Shown here in pieces: positions 28,458-37,047 of a stretch of 64,000 bases of DNA (positions are counted from its first letter, which is position 1; the number at the start of each line of letters is the position of its first letter). The translations under genes were made by a program, and so were the position numbers. The notes below the pieces were generated by a model. The model searched no databases, was not told the origin of the DNA, and saw nothing but the letters and a program-made list of their open reading frames with translations. Source of the stretch: an uncultured Bacilli bacterium (lineage in GTDB: Bacteria; Bacillota_I; Bacilli_A; RF39; UBA660); contig CAKOSN010000004.1 in the NCBI GenBank assembly GCA_934102255.1, positions 1-64,000 of the forward strand. Direction: 5' to 3'.

Positions 28458-28889
28458 TTGATAAATGAAGAGAATAAATGGCTAGACTTTATTGCTGGAA
28501 TTAATACTATAATCGTTTCAAATGAAGATGAGTTCAATAAATTTCGAAAATTTTTAGATGATTTAGGAATTGGAAAGCTTCTTAAAGATTACAGAACTTT
28601 TTCAGCTTGGAAACATCTAGCTATAATTAATAATAAGAATTCAAATTATCTGATTTTTGAATTCCAAATAACAAAAGGATTAACATTTGGATATACTAAA
28701 GAATCATCTAAAGATTGGTTTGGAGTACAACCTTTGACTGTAAAAGATTTAGAATCATATTATAAGAATAGTAAATTATTAAATAAAAAAAATACAAATA
28801 AATTAGAACCAGAAAAAGAAAAATATATTGATATAAAGAAAAATAATGAACGATCAAGCTTAGAAGATGGTTTTGAAATAGAAAGGTGA
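28458..28889 (+). CDS. Hypothetical protein, 143 aa, with acidic tail
   Basis: TTG 28458 is chosen as start because AGAAAGGAG lies 7 nt upstream; the earlier in-frame ATG is part of the dyad element. Soluble, alpha/beta, with FGYTKESSKDWFGVQPL near the middle. Ends LEDGFEIER, a clear shared tail. No family recognised. Confidence 0.6.
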   Translation: MINEENKWLDFIAGINTIIVSNEDEFNKFRKFLDDLGIGKLLKDYRTFSAWKHLAIINNKNSNYLIFEFQITKGLTFGYTKESSKDWFGVQPLTVKDLESYYKNSKLLNKKNTNKLEPEKEKYIDIKKNNERSSLEDGFEIER

Positions 28890-28909
28890 TATGAAAGGAG
28901 AAAATAGTT

Positions 28910-29635
28910 ATGCCAAATTGGGTAAAAACAATTGTAAGAACAAAACCAGATGTATTAAAGGATATTTTAGAAAAATATTCTACTAAAGAAGGCTTCTCAT
29001 TTAATAATGTAATTCCCATGCCCAAAGAATTAGCTATAGATAAAAGTAGCAGTGGTGATGATGGATTAATGTATCTTTATTTAGAAAGTAATGATGAAAA
29101 AACAAAGAATAAAATAAATGAGGTATACCGTTCAACAAAGCCTTTTGACTGGGATATTTTTAATGAAATAAAGTTTCAAAAACTTGCAAAAAACTATGAT
29201 AAAAATAAAATTGAAGATAAAATTTGGTACAAAGAAAGTATTGAACTTGCTAAAAAATATATCTCTAATTATGAAAAATATGGTTATGTAGATTGGTATG
29301 ATTGGCGTTGTGCTAATTGGGGTACAAAGTGGGATTTATCAGAATTAGATTATAATAAAGATACTATGATTTTTGAAACAGCTTGGGGATTTGCTGGAAA
29401 GGTTATTTTAGAACTTTCTCGTAAATATCCTGAAGCTGTTTTTGAATGTATATTTGCTGATGAGGGAATACAAGAAAATTCTGGGATTTTAAAAATAAAA
29501 GATGGCGAAATTATGAGTGAAAGATATAATTTAAGTCAAAGTTCCATTGATGCAATTTGGCTTTGCTATTTAGATGATAGTGAACAAGAAATAGAACCAG
29601 AAGAGGAAGAAACAGAAATAGAAATAGATTGTTAG
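28910..29635 (+). CDS. YubB/DUF1281-like ferredoxin-fold protein with acidic tail
   Basis: A 241-aa protein. MPNWVKTIV...FNNVIPMPKEL at the start and the Trp-rich block DWYDWRCANWGTKWD (~133-147), followed by FETAWGFAG, are the marks of YubB/DUF1281 proteins, which occur on plasmids, ICEs and phages and have no proven reaction. Ends EEEETEIEIDC, a strong shared tail. Its 3' end overlaps an upstream in-frame extension of the next gene; the real next start lies after AAAGGAG. Confidence 0.75.
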   Translation: MPNWVKTIVRTKPDVLKDILEKYSTKEGFSFNNVIPMPKELAIDKSSSGDDGLMYLYLESNDEKTKNKINEVYRSTKPFDWDIFNEIKFQKLAKNYDKNKIEDKIWYKESIELAKKYISNYEKYGYVDWYDWRCANWGTKWDLSELDYNKDTMIFETAWGFAGKVILELSRKYPEAVFECIFADEGIQENSGILKIKDGEIMSERYNLSQSSIDAIWLCYLDDSEQEIEPEEEETEIEIDC

Positions 29636-29649
29636 AAAGGAGAAAAACA

Positions 29650-30465
29650 GTGGGACAATATCATAAATTTATGAATTTTGATAAAAAAGAAGTTTTAAGT
29701 CCTCAAGGATTTTTAAAATTAATGGAATGGAGTTATCAACAAAATGAATATATGCTTCAAATAGAAAATCTTCTAAAAACATCATGGAAAGGTGATAGAA
29801 TTCTAGTTATAGGAGATTACGCACCTGATTTTTATGAAAACTCATATTCTAGTGAACTTTTAAAAAATATTCGTGAAGAAAATGAAGAATACCAGTGCAA
29901 CAATATCTATAGTTATCCATATAAAGAGTTAAAAAATACTTCTTTTTATTCAAATAGATTACCATCTCGTTATATTTATAATGATTCAATGAAAGAATAT
30001 ATTGATTTGAAAAAACAACCATTACAGTGGGTAGTATATGATGAAAATATAAACTTAATTGATGGAGCAAAAATCCATCCTTTAAGTTTAGTATTATCTT
30101 GTTGTAATGGTGCTGGTGGAGGAGATTATTATGCATCTAATAATAATGATGTTGGTTGTTGGATAAAAAGTTCAAATAGCATTATTTTGTCTGACGAACT
30201 TAAAGAAGGATATAAAGCCTCTAATATATCTTTTAATGAGTTTAGTGAAAAAGAAAGTGATATAGAAATAATTATTGATTATTTAACAAAAAATTTTGAA
30301 ATTACAAATATAAAAAAAATCGAAAAAATAAAATTTTCACCATCACTTTTTTTAGACAAAAATGAAGAAAAATATATTTTAGAACAATCTATCAAAAATA
30401 TCAGAGAAAAAGAATTAAATAAAAATATAAAAAATATTGAAGAAGAGCCAGAAATTGAACTATGA
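29650..30465 (+). CDS. Hypothetical protein with WKGDR motif, 271 aa, acidic tail
   Basis: GTG 29650 is chosen: AGAAAGGAG precedes it and the product then begins GQYHKFMNFDKKE, the usual beginning of this group. The block TSWKGDRILVIGDYAPDF (~42-59) is the best conserved part. I know such proteins only as unnamed accessory proteins of mobile elements. A gap in charge around LSCCNGAGGGDYY (~148-160) may be a turn or site. Ends IEEEPEIEL, a clear shared tail. Confidence 0.6.
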   Translation: MGQYHKFMNFDKKEVLSPQGFLKLMEWSYQQNEYMLQIENLLKTSWKGDRILVIGDYAPDFYENSYSSELLKNIREENEEYQCNNIYSYPYKELKNTSFYSNRLPSRYIYNDSMKEYIDLKKQPLQWVVYDENINLIDGAKIHPLSLVLSCCNGAGGGDYYASNNNDVGCWIKSSNSIILSDELKEGYKASNISFNEFSEKESDIEIIIDYLTKNFEITNIKKIEKIKFSPSLFLDKNEEKYILEQSIKNIREKELNKNIKNIEEEPEIEL

Positions 30466-30479
30466 AAGGAGAATATATT

Positions 30480-30680
30480 TTGAATAAAACTTTGGAAAAG
30501 AAAATAGAAAAATTAGAAGGATTAAAAAGAAAAGAATTAGAAAAAATAGATGCTATTAATATGATAATATCCGATTACGATAAACAGTTAAAAATATTAT
30601 ACGATTATAAAAAACAACAAGAAAAAATATATCAGATGCAACAAGTTTTGGATACTAAAATATTAGGTGATAGTCAATGA
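30480..30680 (+). CDS. Small coiled-coil protein, 66 aa
   Basis: TTG 30480 is used because GAAAGGAG lies just before it and overlaps the preceding stop. The product is one Lys/Glu heptad-rich helix over almost its whole length, without the acidic tail. Overlaps the next gene by ATGA. Confidence 0.5.
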   Translation: MNKTLEKKIEKLEGLKRKELEKIDAINMIISDYDKQLKILYDYKKQQEKIYQMQQVLDTKILGDSQ

Positions 30681-31624
30681 ATATAATTCGTGAAAGAATA
30701 TCACCAAATGAATATACAATGTTAAATTTGGATATAAATATTGATGCAAATAAAGAACCTGAACATGATAATGTATTTTGGTATGGTGGCAATGTCGCTG
30801 ATATAAAATCTTCACAGGGAGAATATATAATAGCAGCAAGAGGAGTTGTTTTTTGTGATCTGATTGCAAAAAAAGACTATGTTAATGAATTGGGTGAAAA
30901 AATAAAAAAAGGAACAATAATAGCAAGTGTTAAAGATAAAAATGAATATGCTGTTTTTAAAGAAGTAATGTCGTCATATATAAAAGATGATAATGAATTG
31001 TCAGATATATTGCTCGGAAATCATGATATATATGAAATGGATATTCATAATAATAATTGGTTTGAGTTATCATTTTGTGATAAAAATGGAGAAATAGAAT
31101 ATGATGATGTAATGGATGCTGATACATTAAAAGAGGCAATGAATGAAGCTTTGGATATAATTTGGGAACAAAACAAAAATAATAAATTGTATTCAATATA
31201 TTGTCGTACAGATAGTAGTAATAAAAATGAAACAACAAATATCATTGATAATCAAATAAAAACTTGTTTATCCTCTATCAATAAAACTGCAAAAGAAAAT
31301 ACTGAATTAATAAGAGTGTATTTTGATACATGTTCAGGTGCAGTTAATCATAATCATACATTTGGAAAAGTATTAGCTGATTTAAAAAATGACAAAATAA
31401 TAGATTTATATTCAACAAATATTTCTAGATTATCCAGAGATGTTAGAAGAATGATTGATATAAGAGAAATATTAAAAAATAGTAAAACAGATATTTATTT
31501 GAGTAGCGAAAATAAATATGTATATAAGCAAATATTTAATGAAATGACTATTCCAGATTTTTATAAAAAAACAGATAAAGAGATAGCAGAAGAACAAGAA
31601 ATGGATGAGATAGAATATGAATAA
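30677..31624 (+). CDS. Two-domain protein with degenerate serine-recombinase (resolvase) fold and acidic tail
   Basis: A 315-aa protein. Residues 1-~170 are of unknown fold. Residues ~175-280 follow the resolvase catalytic domain: LYSIYCRTDSSNKNE, IDNQIKTCL, VYFDTCSGAV, then IIDLYSTNISRLSRDVRRMID, which matches the ISRLSR helix. Where true recombinases have Y-x-R-V-S, this has Y-C-R-T-D with Ser one place later, so the nucleophile is shifted or lost. No DNA-binding recombinase domain follows. Ends EEQEMDEIEYE, a strong shared tail. It may bind ICE DNA without cutting it. Tightly coupled to the gene on each side. Confidence 0.6.
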   Translation: MNIIRERISPNEYTMLNLDINIDANKEPEHDNVFWYGGNVADIKSSQGEYIIAARGVVFCDLIAKKDYVNELGEKIKKGTIIASVKDKNEYAVFKEVMSSYIKDDNELSDILLGNHDIYEMDIHNNNWFELSFCDKNGEIEYDDVMDADTLKEAMNEALDIIWEQNKNNKLYSIYCRTDSSNKNETTNIIDNQIKTCLSSINKTAKENTELIRVYFDTCSGAVNHNHTFGKVLADLKNDKIIDLYSTNISRLSRDVRRMIDIREILKNSKTDIYLSSENKYVYKQIFNEMTIPDFYKKTDKEIAEEQEMDEIEYE

Positions 31625-32564
31625 GCTCCCAAAAAATAGACAAGATTTAATTGATATGTATATAAAAAGCTTGGAAGAAGGAAATATTCCATGGGAGCAA
31701 ATGTGGAAGACTTCCATCCCTGAAAATGCTATTTCTGGAATAAAATATAGAGGGGTAAATAATTTATATTTATCATACATTGCTTATAAAAGGGGATATA
31801 AAGATAATAGGTGGATCACATTTAATCAAATGGAAAAAAAACATTGGAAATTTATTGACTCAGCTAAAGGTAAAGGTGTCCATGTTGAATGGTGGGCAAT
31901 GAAAAATAAAAACAATAATAAAGTAATTAGTTTTGAAGAATATAATAAATTAATACAAGAAAATCCAGAAAAAGAAAAAGAATATAAAATTAGTAAAATG
32001 AGTTATATTGTTTTTAATGGGGATTTAATTGATGGATTAGTTAATGACAAAGTAGAACAAAAACAAGAAATTATTAGTAATGATTATATTCAAAATATTA
32101 TTAATAATATTGGTGTAGGATACAAAGAAGAAGGCGAAGAAGCTTATTATAGTCCATACGAAGATACTGTTGTTTTACCACCATCAAACAGTTTTAAAAC
32201 GAACAATTCTTATTATGCTACACAGCTTCATGAATTAGCTCACTCAACAGGGCATGAGTCTAGGTTGTCGAGGAATCTTAAAAATAAATTTGGAACAGAA
32301 GAGTATGCAAAAGAAGAATTAAGAGCAGAAATTAGTTCTTCTTTTTTAATGCAAAAATTTCATTTAGAGGAAGATAAAAGACATTTGGATAATCATAAGA
32401 GTTATGTTAAAAATTGGTTGGAACTATTAAAAAATAGTCCACAAGAATTGTTTAATGCAATAACTGATGCAAATAAAATTGTTGATTATTTAGATGATAA
32501 TAGTGTTAAAAAGGATAAATTTATAACGAATGAATTAGAACAAGAAATGGAGATGGAAATTTAG
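31617..32564 (+). CDS. ardC: ArdC-type antirestriction protein (ssDNA-binding domain and zincin metallopeptidase) with acidic tail
   Basis: A 315-aa protein. Residues ~1-115 match the ArdC N-terminal ssDNA-binding domain (IPWEQMW, YRGVNNLYL, WITFNQMEK). The C-terminal metallopeptidase has the zinc motif HELAHSTGHESRL (~203-215) with a downstream Glu-rich ELRAEISS helix. ArdC of IncW plasmid pSa inhibits restriction and has been reported to travel to the recipient during conjugation. Here the protein ends LEQEMEMEI, the shared tail. ATG overlaps the preceding stop. One of the best-supported functions in this accessory run. Confidence 0.88.
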   Translation: MNKLPKNRQDLIDMYIKSLEEGNIPWEQMWKTSIPENAISGIKYRGVNNLYLSYIAYKRGYKDNRWITFNQMEKKHWKFIDSAKGKGVHVEWWAMKNKNNNKVISFEEYNKLIQENPEKEKEYKISKMSYIVFNGDLIDGLVNDKVEQKQEIISNDYIQNIINNIGVGYKEEGEEAYYSPYEDTVVLPPSNSFKTNNSYYATQLHELAHSTGHESRLSRNLKNKFGTEEYAKEELRAEISSSFLMQKFHLEEDKRHLDNHKSYVKNWLELLKNSPQELFNAITDANKIVDYLDDNSVKKDKFITNELEQEMEMEI

Positions 32565-32932
32565 TGAAAAATTTTAAAAATATATGTTTAGAACTAGATG
32601 ATTTTTTTGAAAAAAACAAGGATGATATAAGTGTAAATCAATATCAAAGTTATTTAGGATTAAAAGAAGCAATAGGAACTAAATTTAATGAACTATCTTC
32701 TGATGAAATTAAATTTTTTACATCTTTATGTATTGAAAAAAGTGGGGATAGAATTGACATTTATGATTATTCAGCTGCAATAGCAACAGCAATTTATATA
32801 GATGATGTTATTACATTAGATGAATTAGAAAAAATTTCTAGCGACTATATAATTGAGTGTTATGAAGATGATAGAATTTATAGGATAGGTGATTATGAGG
32901 AGGAATTAGAAATTGAATATGATAATATCTGA
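32564..32932 (+). CDS. Small acidic protein, first of three tandem paralogues
   Basis: GTG start overlapping the ardC stop (TAGTG). 122 aa, helical. Shares with the next two genes a layout of YLGL/YIGL/YILQ, then S-x-E/D-x-x-x-F, then a Y...A/S-hydrophobic block and a final T-x-D/K-x-L helix. Ends YEEELEIEYDNI, a clear shared tail. Function unknown. Confidence 0.65.
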   Translation: MKNFKNICLELDDFFEKNKDDISVNQYQSYLGLKEAIGTKFNELSSDEIKFFTSLCIEKSGDRIDIYDYSAAIATAIYIDDVITLDELEKISSDYIIECYEDDRIYRIGDYEEELEIEYDNI

Positions 32933-33263
32933 TTATAAAAAAATTAAAGAGTTTTGTGAATCATTTGAAAATTTTAATATATATAATTATCTATATTATA
33001 TAGGATTAACGAATGTTAAAGAGGATATTTCAAATGAAGATTTAACAATGTTGATTGAAAAATGTAATGCTCTCAGTGGCGAGTATACAGATCCAATTGA
33101 AGTAGGACAATCACTTGCAAATGAGATATATGAGGAAAAAAATGTGTCGATAGATGATATAAAAATGTTGACGATAGATGAATTTTATAATTGGTATAAT
33201 AATGGAAGAGAAATAGGGAATTCTCTTGAAATTTCTTCTTTAGACGAAAGAGAGGTTGATTAA
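32913..33263 (+). CDS. Small acidic protein, second of three tandem paralogues
   Basis: TTG 32913 fits GAGGAGG 9 nt upstream better than the in-frame ATG at 32919. 116 aa. Same layout as its neighbours (YLYYIGLTNV, DISNEDLTMLIEKC, VSIDDIKMLTIDE). The end (SSLDEREVD) is a weaker acidic tail. Overlaps the upstream gene by 20 nt. Confidence 0.65.
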   Translation: MNMIISDYKKIKEFCESFENFNIYNYLYYIGLTNVKEDISNEDLTMLIEKCNALSGEYTDPIEVGQSLANEIYEEKNVSIDDIKMLTIDEFYNWYNNGREIGNSLEISSLDEREVD

Positions 33264-33264
33264 T

Positions 33265-33594
33265 TTGGATATATTTTTAATATATAAAACAATGCCAGAA
33301 ATTCATAAAAATAATTTAAAATCTTATTATATACTTCAAGGAATATATGATTGTTTTCCAAGTATCAGTGATGAAGATGCAAGATTTATTTATGACATTT
33401 CACTAAAAATTAAAAATGAAAATATAAATCCTTATTCTATTTCTCATTACTTAACGGATCATTATACAAGAGGAAATCTAACAAAAAAAGATTTGGAAAC
33501 AGCAACTTCAAACGAAATTTCTGAGGCAGTTTTTTATGATAGTTTAGACTATTTTTCATCATTAGAAGTTGATGAAAATGAAAAATATTATTAA
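33265..33594 (+). CDS. Small acidic protein, third of three tandem paralogues
   Basis: TTG 33265 is chosen: AGAGG lies 9 nt upstream, while a TTG at 33256 has no room for a site. 109 aa, same layout (SYYILQGIYDCF, SISDEDARFIYDI, LTKKDLETATSNE). Ends LEVDENEKYY. Last gene before the candidate oriT. Confidence 0.6.
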   Translation: MDIFLIYKTMPEIHKNNLKSYYILQGIYDCFPSISDEDARFIYDISLKIKNENINPYSISHYLTDHYTRGNLTKKDLETATSNEISEAVFYDSLDYFSSLEVDENEKYY

Positions 33595-33639
33595 TGATTT
33601 TTGAAAAAAATCTACTAACTGTCAGCGACTATTTAGTGG

Positions 33640-33694
33640 GTTTTAGGGATATTCCCTAACAAGCTTAGGGGTGTGTCAACACCATGCTTGATAT
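33640..33694 (+). other. Candidate origin of transfer (oriT)
   Basis: The 156-bp gap 33595-33750 is the only sizeable non-coding stretch near the relaxase genes. It holds TTAGGGA-TAT-TCCCTAA (33643-33659), then a nested hairpin: outer CAAGC (33660-33664) with GCTTG (33686-33690), inner GGTGT-GTCA-ACACC (33670-33683), followed by AT-rich DNA. Hairpins beside a nick region just upstream of relaxosome genes are typical of oriT. The nick position cannot be read. The rest of the gap carries the next gene's AAAGGAG. Confidence 0.55.
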
Positions 33695-33750
33695 ATTATA
33701 CAAGACTACTAAGTAACCTCACTTCTGAATATAAAAGAAAGGAGTTAAAA

Positions 33751-34302
33751 ATGGAATTTAAATCAATGGAGAAGTGGCGTGTTCAACAGAGGTTTAATTT
33801 AACTGATGAACAATTTGATAATGTAGTTAAGAAGATAAAAAGAAGGCATCCGTTAGAAAGTTGGATTCACAGAAGAACTGCTTCTAATAGTGAGAAAGTT
33901 GTGTATATAAAATTAGAATGTGTGGAATGGCTAAGTGATGTATTTTTTAATAAAAAATATTATTTAGATGCTGATATTGAATTTTTTCAAAAACAAATTC
34001 AAAGATTGGAAAAGGAATTAAATATTGCACATCATGAATTTAGTTATCAAGATATTTCATTGTATGATTTAAGAGATTACTTTGGAAAAACAAAAAATAC
34101 AATTGGTGTTGCTATTAATAGAATGGAAAAAAGAAATTCAATATCTTATAAATATATAAAGAATGGAAAGGTTATGATTTCAAAGGAAGGAGTTAAGTGG
34201 CTAACTGAAAATTATTTTCGTAAAGTATATTTAAAAGAATTAGAGTTATATAAATTAAGTCTTCAGAAAGTGAAAAAGAAAATGTATGAACAATCAAAAT
34301 GA
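33751..34302 (+). CDS. Duplicated winged-helix-like DNA-binding protein next to oriT
   Basis: ATG 33751 follows AAAGGAG; an upstream ATG lies within the oriT region. 183 aa with two similar halves: SNSEKVVYIKLECVEWLSDVFF and KNGKVMISKEGVKWLTENYF, each followed by a helix ending in a charged coiled coil, and YDLRDYFGKTKNTIGVAINRM as a recognition-helix candidate. Likely a relaxosome accessory or oriT-binding protein by position. Overlaps mobC by 17 nt. Confidence 0.65.
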   Translation: MEFKSMEKWRVQQRFNLTDEQFDNVVKKIKRRHPLESWIHRRTASNSEKVVYIKLECVEWLSDVFFNKKYYLDADIEFFQKQIQRLEKELNIAHHEFSYQDISLYDLRDYFGKTKNTIGVAINRMEKRNSISYKYIKNGKVMISKEGVKWLTENYFRKVYLKELELYKLSLQKVKKKMYEQSK

Positions 34303-35086
34303 AAGATATAGTAAATTAAGAAGACAAAAAATTAATGTTATGCTTAACGAAGAAGAAAGAAGAATCATAACCGAAAAAGCTATCAAGTATGGATATGGAG
34401 ATTGTTTAGCTGAATATATTAGAGCAGCATGTATTTATGAAAATATTTATATTGAAGATATAGAAGGAAAAAATGAGATTTGTAATTATATAAGTGATTT
34501 TATTCAAACACTTAGAGAAATTTTATATGAACAAAAAGCTATTCTAAAAAATGTTTTGATTTCATCTCAAGCAGTAGAAAATATTAGTAATCAAAATAAT
34601 CAAATAATTGAAATGATAGATATATTGTCTAGTTTAATTGTTGCAGTTTTATCAGTTAACACTGAAAAGAAAATTCAACAAAGAATGAGCTTGATTGAGA
34701 AGTATTCTCCAGATGAAAACTTTTTAAGAAGAGTAATTAAAAAGGATAAAAGTATTTATTTAGTAAGACCTTCAAATTTACAAGTTCCAAACATAAAAAA
34801 TAAGTATATAGTTTATTTAAAAAATAGTTATGTTGATTTTGATTTGGATAACTTAAACATGAATGTGTTTGAAGAACAAGTAAATGCTTTTCGTGATGTA
34901 GCAATGAAGAAGAAGGCATTGTTATCTTTTTATAGAGAAAATAATAAATTAGAATGTTCAATAGTAATTGGATATGATGATTTAGAATCAGCAAGAAGAT
35001 GTGCAAGTGAGATTAAATCAAATGTGTATTGTTATAATAATGAAAAATATGAATGGACTGGTGATATTTATTCCAGCAACAGCTAG
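34286..35086 (+). CDS. mobC: MobC-like relaxosome accessory protein
   Basis: A 266-aa protein. The first ~75 residues match MobC/NikA-type ribbon-helix-helix proteins (RRQKINVMLNEEERRIITEKA, then YGDCLAEYIRAACI). These bind oriT and help the relaxase nick. The C-terminal ~150 residues, absent from short MobC proteins, are alpha/beta and unassigned. It lies between the oriT-proximal DNA-binding gene and the relaxase, overlapping both. Confidence 0.75.
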   Translation: MNNQNERYSKLRRQKINVMLNEEERRIITEKAIKYGYGDCLAEYIRAACIYENIYIEDIEGKNEICNYISDFIQTLREILYEQKAILKNVLISSQAVENISNQNNQIIEMIDILSSLIVAVLSVNTEKKIQQRMSLIEKYSPDENFLRRVIKKDKSIYLVRPSNLQVPNIKNKYIVYLKNSYVDFDLDNLNMNVFEEQVNAFRDVAMKKKALLSFYRENNKLECSIVIGYDDLESARRCASEIKSNVYCYNNEKYEWTGDIYSSNS

Positions 35087-36749
35087 ATGGGCAGTTCACG
35101 GAGTTCAGGGGAGAATCAAATGTATTGATTATATTAAGAATCCAGAAAAGACTATGGGTGGTAAGTTGGTTACAGGTATAAATTGTTCGGCTGAATTAGC
35201 TCCCTATGATATGTTAAGAAATTGTCAAAAATTTAATATAGAAGAGGACAATGATAGTAGAACTTGTTATCATGCTTATCAATCATTTGATCCAAAAGAA
35301 AAAAATTTAACTCCTGAAGAAGTGCATCAGATGGGTATAGAACTTGCAAAAAAATTATATCCAGATTTTCAAGTAGTAGTCTGCACCCATGTTGACCATT
35401 TACATTTGCATAATCACTTTTGCATATCAGCCGTAAATCTAAAAGGTAGAAAATTGGAAGACAGATTATCAAATCCTGTTGAGGGGTTATATGGATTAAG
35501 AGATGTAAGTGATCAAATTGCCTTAGAGCATGGACTTCATATAATTGAAGATGCCCCTAAGATTGGTCATTACCATAAGAATAAATATTTATACGACATT
35601 GCTAATAAATCATGGAGAAAGCAGATTGCAGAAATGATTGATACATTAAAAGATAAATGCTATTCTTTTGATGAGTTATTAGAGCAACTTGCTTTAGAAG
35701 GATACTTAATTAAGCATGGTAAAAACATTCGTGTAAAACCTTACGGAAAAGAAAGATATGTAACAATGAAAATATTAGGTGATGATTACAGTGAAGAAGC
35801 TTTGAAACTATTTTTTAGAGAAAAAAGAAGAAACCAAAAAGTTATTAATTTTGAAGAATATAAGTTAAATGTCAATGATAGCGAAATTTTAAATATATAT
35901 GACCAATTAGCAAGATTGTCCAAACATTCAGTTTTATATACTATGCAGAATTTGGATTCTAATTCAGATTATTATAAATATTACAATTCTCGTTATTTAG
36001 AAGTAAAGCGTTATCATCAATTAGTAGATACTATTAACTTTTTAAATAACCACGAAATATATAACTATAATTCATTAGAAAATCAAATTAGAGAAATAAA
36101 AAATGATATTAAACAAAAAGAGGAAGAATATCAATCATTACTATCTAAACATGAAACATTACAACTTAGGATTCCATTATGCAATTTATATATAAAATAT
36201 TTGGATGATTATAATGGATATTTAGAACAACAAGATATTTATCCATCTGGTGCTGAATTGCCTAATGAAGTAAAAGCCTTTTTAGATATAAAATCAGAAT
36301 TAAATGTTGAAACCCCAGAAGAGGTAGAGGAAATTATTTCAGAAGCAAATAGGATGAAAATAGATATGAACAAAAGATATGCTTATTTATCTTATTTAAA
36401 AAATAAAGCCAGTGAATTAGAAAAAATAAAAGGCATTTCATTAGAGAGTGAAAAGGGATATATTAAAAGTGTATCCATTAGCAAAAATATGATTGATGAA
36501 CAACGCTCATCTTTAGATAAATATTGCATTCGTATTCCATATAGTGAATACTTTTTTTATGTTCCCAAAAAGAGTGTTGCGTGGATTAGTTATGATACCA
36601 GAGGAATTGTATATTTAGTAGATGATAAAGAATATGCTCTATATGATCAATATGATAAAGAAATAGAAAGAGTCAATGGAGAAGAAATAGAAAAAATATC
36701 AAAAGATGAAAAACAAAAAGTAAATGAATATTATAAAGAAAAATATTGA
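35049..36749 (+). CDS. Relaxase, MOBP-type (relaxase/mobilization nuclease domain)
   Basis: About 566 aa from ATG 35049; GTG 35061 is also possible, and neither has a strong site, as expected for coupling to mobC. It would nick oriT and lead the strand into the recipient. Motif I with the candidate tyrosine is CIDYIKNPEKT; the metal-binding motif III is VCTHVDHLHLHNHF (~110-123). The middle is coiled coil (~300-420). Near the end, YCIRIPYSEYFFYVPKKS...YALYDQYDKE resembles a segment of the primase. No acidic ICE tail. Confidence 0.9.
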   Translation: MNGLVIFIPATARWAVHGVQGRIKCIDYIKNPEKTMGGKLVTGINCSAELAPYDMLRNCQKFNIEEDNDSRTCYHAYQSFDPKEKNLTPEEVHQMGIELAKKLYPDFQVVVCTHVDHLHLHNHFCISAVNLKGRKLEDRLSNPVEGLYGLRDVSDQIALEHGLHIIEDAPKIGHYHKNKYLYDIANKSWRKQIAEMIDTLKDKCYSFDELLEQLALEGYLIKHGKNIRVKPYGKERYVTMKILGDDYSEEALKLFFREKRRNQKVINFEEYKLNVNDSEILNIYDQLARLSKHSVLYTMQNLDSNSDYYKYYNSRYLEVKRYHQLVDTINFLNNHEIYNYNSLENQIREIKNDIKQKEEEYQSLLSKHETLQLRIPLCNLYIKYLDDYNGYLEQQDIYPSGAELPNEVKAFLDIKSELNVETPEEVEEIISEANRMKIDMNKRYAYLSYLKNKASELEKIKGISLESEKGYIKSVSISKNMIDEQRSSLDKYCIRIPYSEYFFYVPKKSVAWISYDTRGIVYLVDDKEYALYDQYDKEIERVNGEEIEKISKDEKQKVNEYYKEKY

Positions 36750-36771
36750 TAAAAAAGAAAAGGAGAAAACA

Positions 36772-37047
36772 ATGAATATAGAAAAAATAAAAGATCATAT
36801 AAAATATTTAAGAGAGGATAAATATAATACAGAATTTTATGTTGCTTTATTAGCTTATGATATTTTTGAATTTGATGAAAAAGAGATAACAGAAGAGATA
36901 ATAAATAAGATATTTGAAATAGAAGATAGATATGATTCCATATATAATGAGGAACTTCGTGATGAACTGAGGAGAGAAATAGAAGAAAATCAAGAAATAG
37001 AACTAGAAGAGAAAATAGAAAAGATGGAGGAATTTTATGATAGATGA
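36772..37047 (+). CDS. Small acidic protein, 91 aa
   Basis: ATG 36772 follows AAAAGGAG; an in-frame ATG at 36724 lies inside the relaxase gene. One acidic helical protein, C-terminal third almost all Glu (ENQEIELEEKIEKMEEF). It holds the shared tail pattern a few residues before the end. Function unknown; possibly a DNA-mimic type or partner-binding protein by composition alone. Confidence 0.55.
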   Translation: MNIEKIKDHIKYLREDKYNTEFYVALLAYDIFEFDEKEITEEIINKIFEIEDRYDSIYNEELRDELRREIEENQEIELEEKIEKMEEFYDR

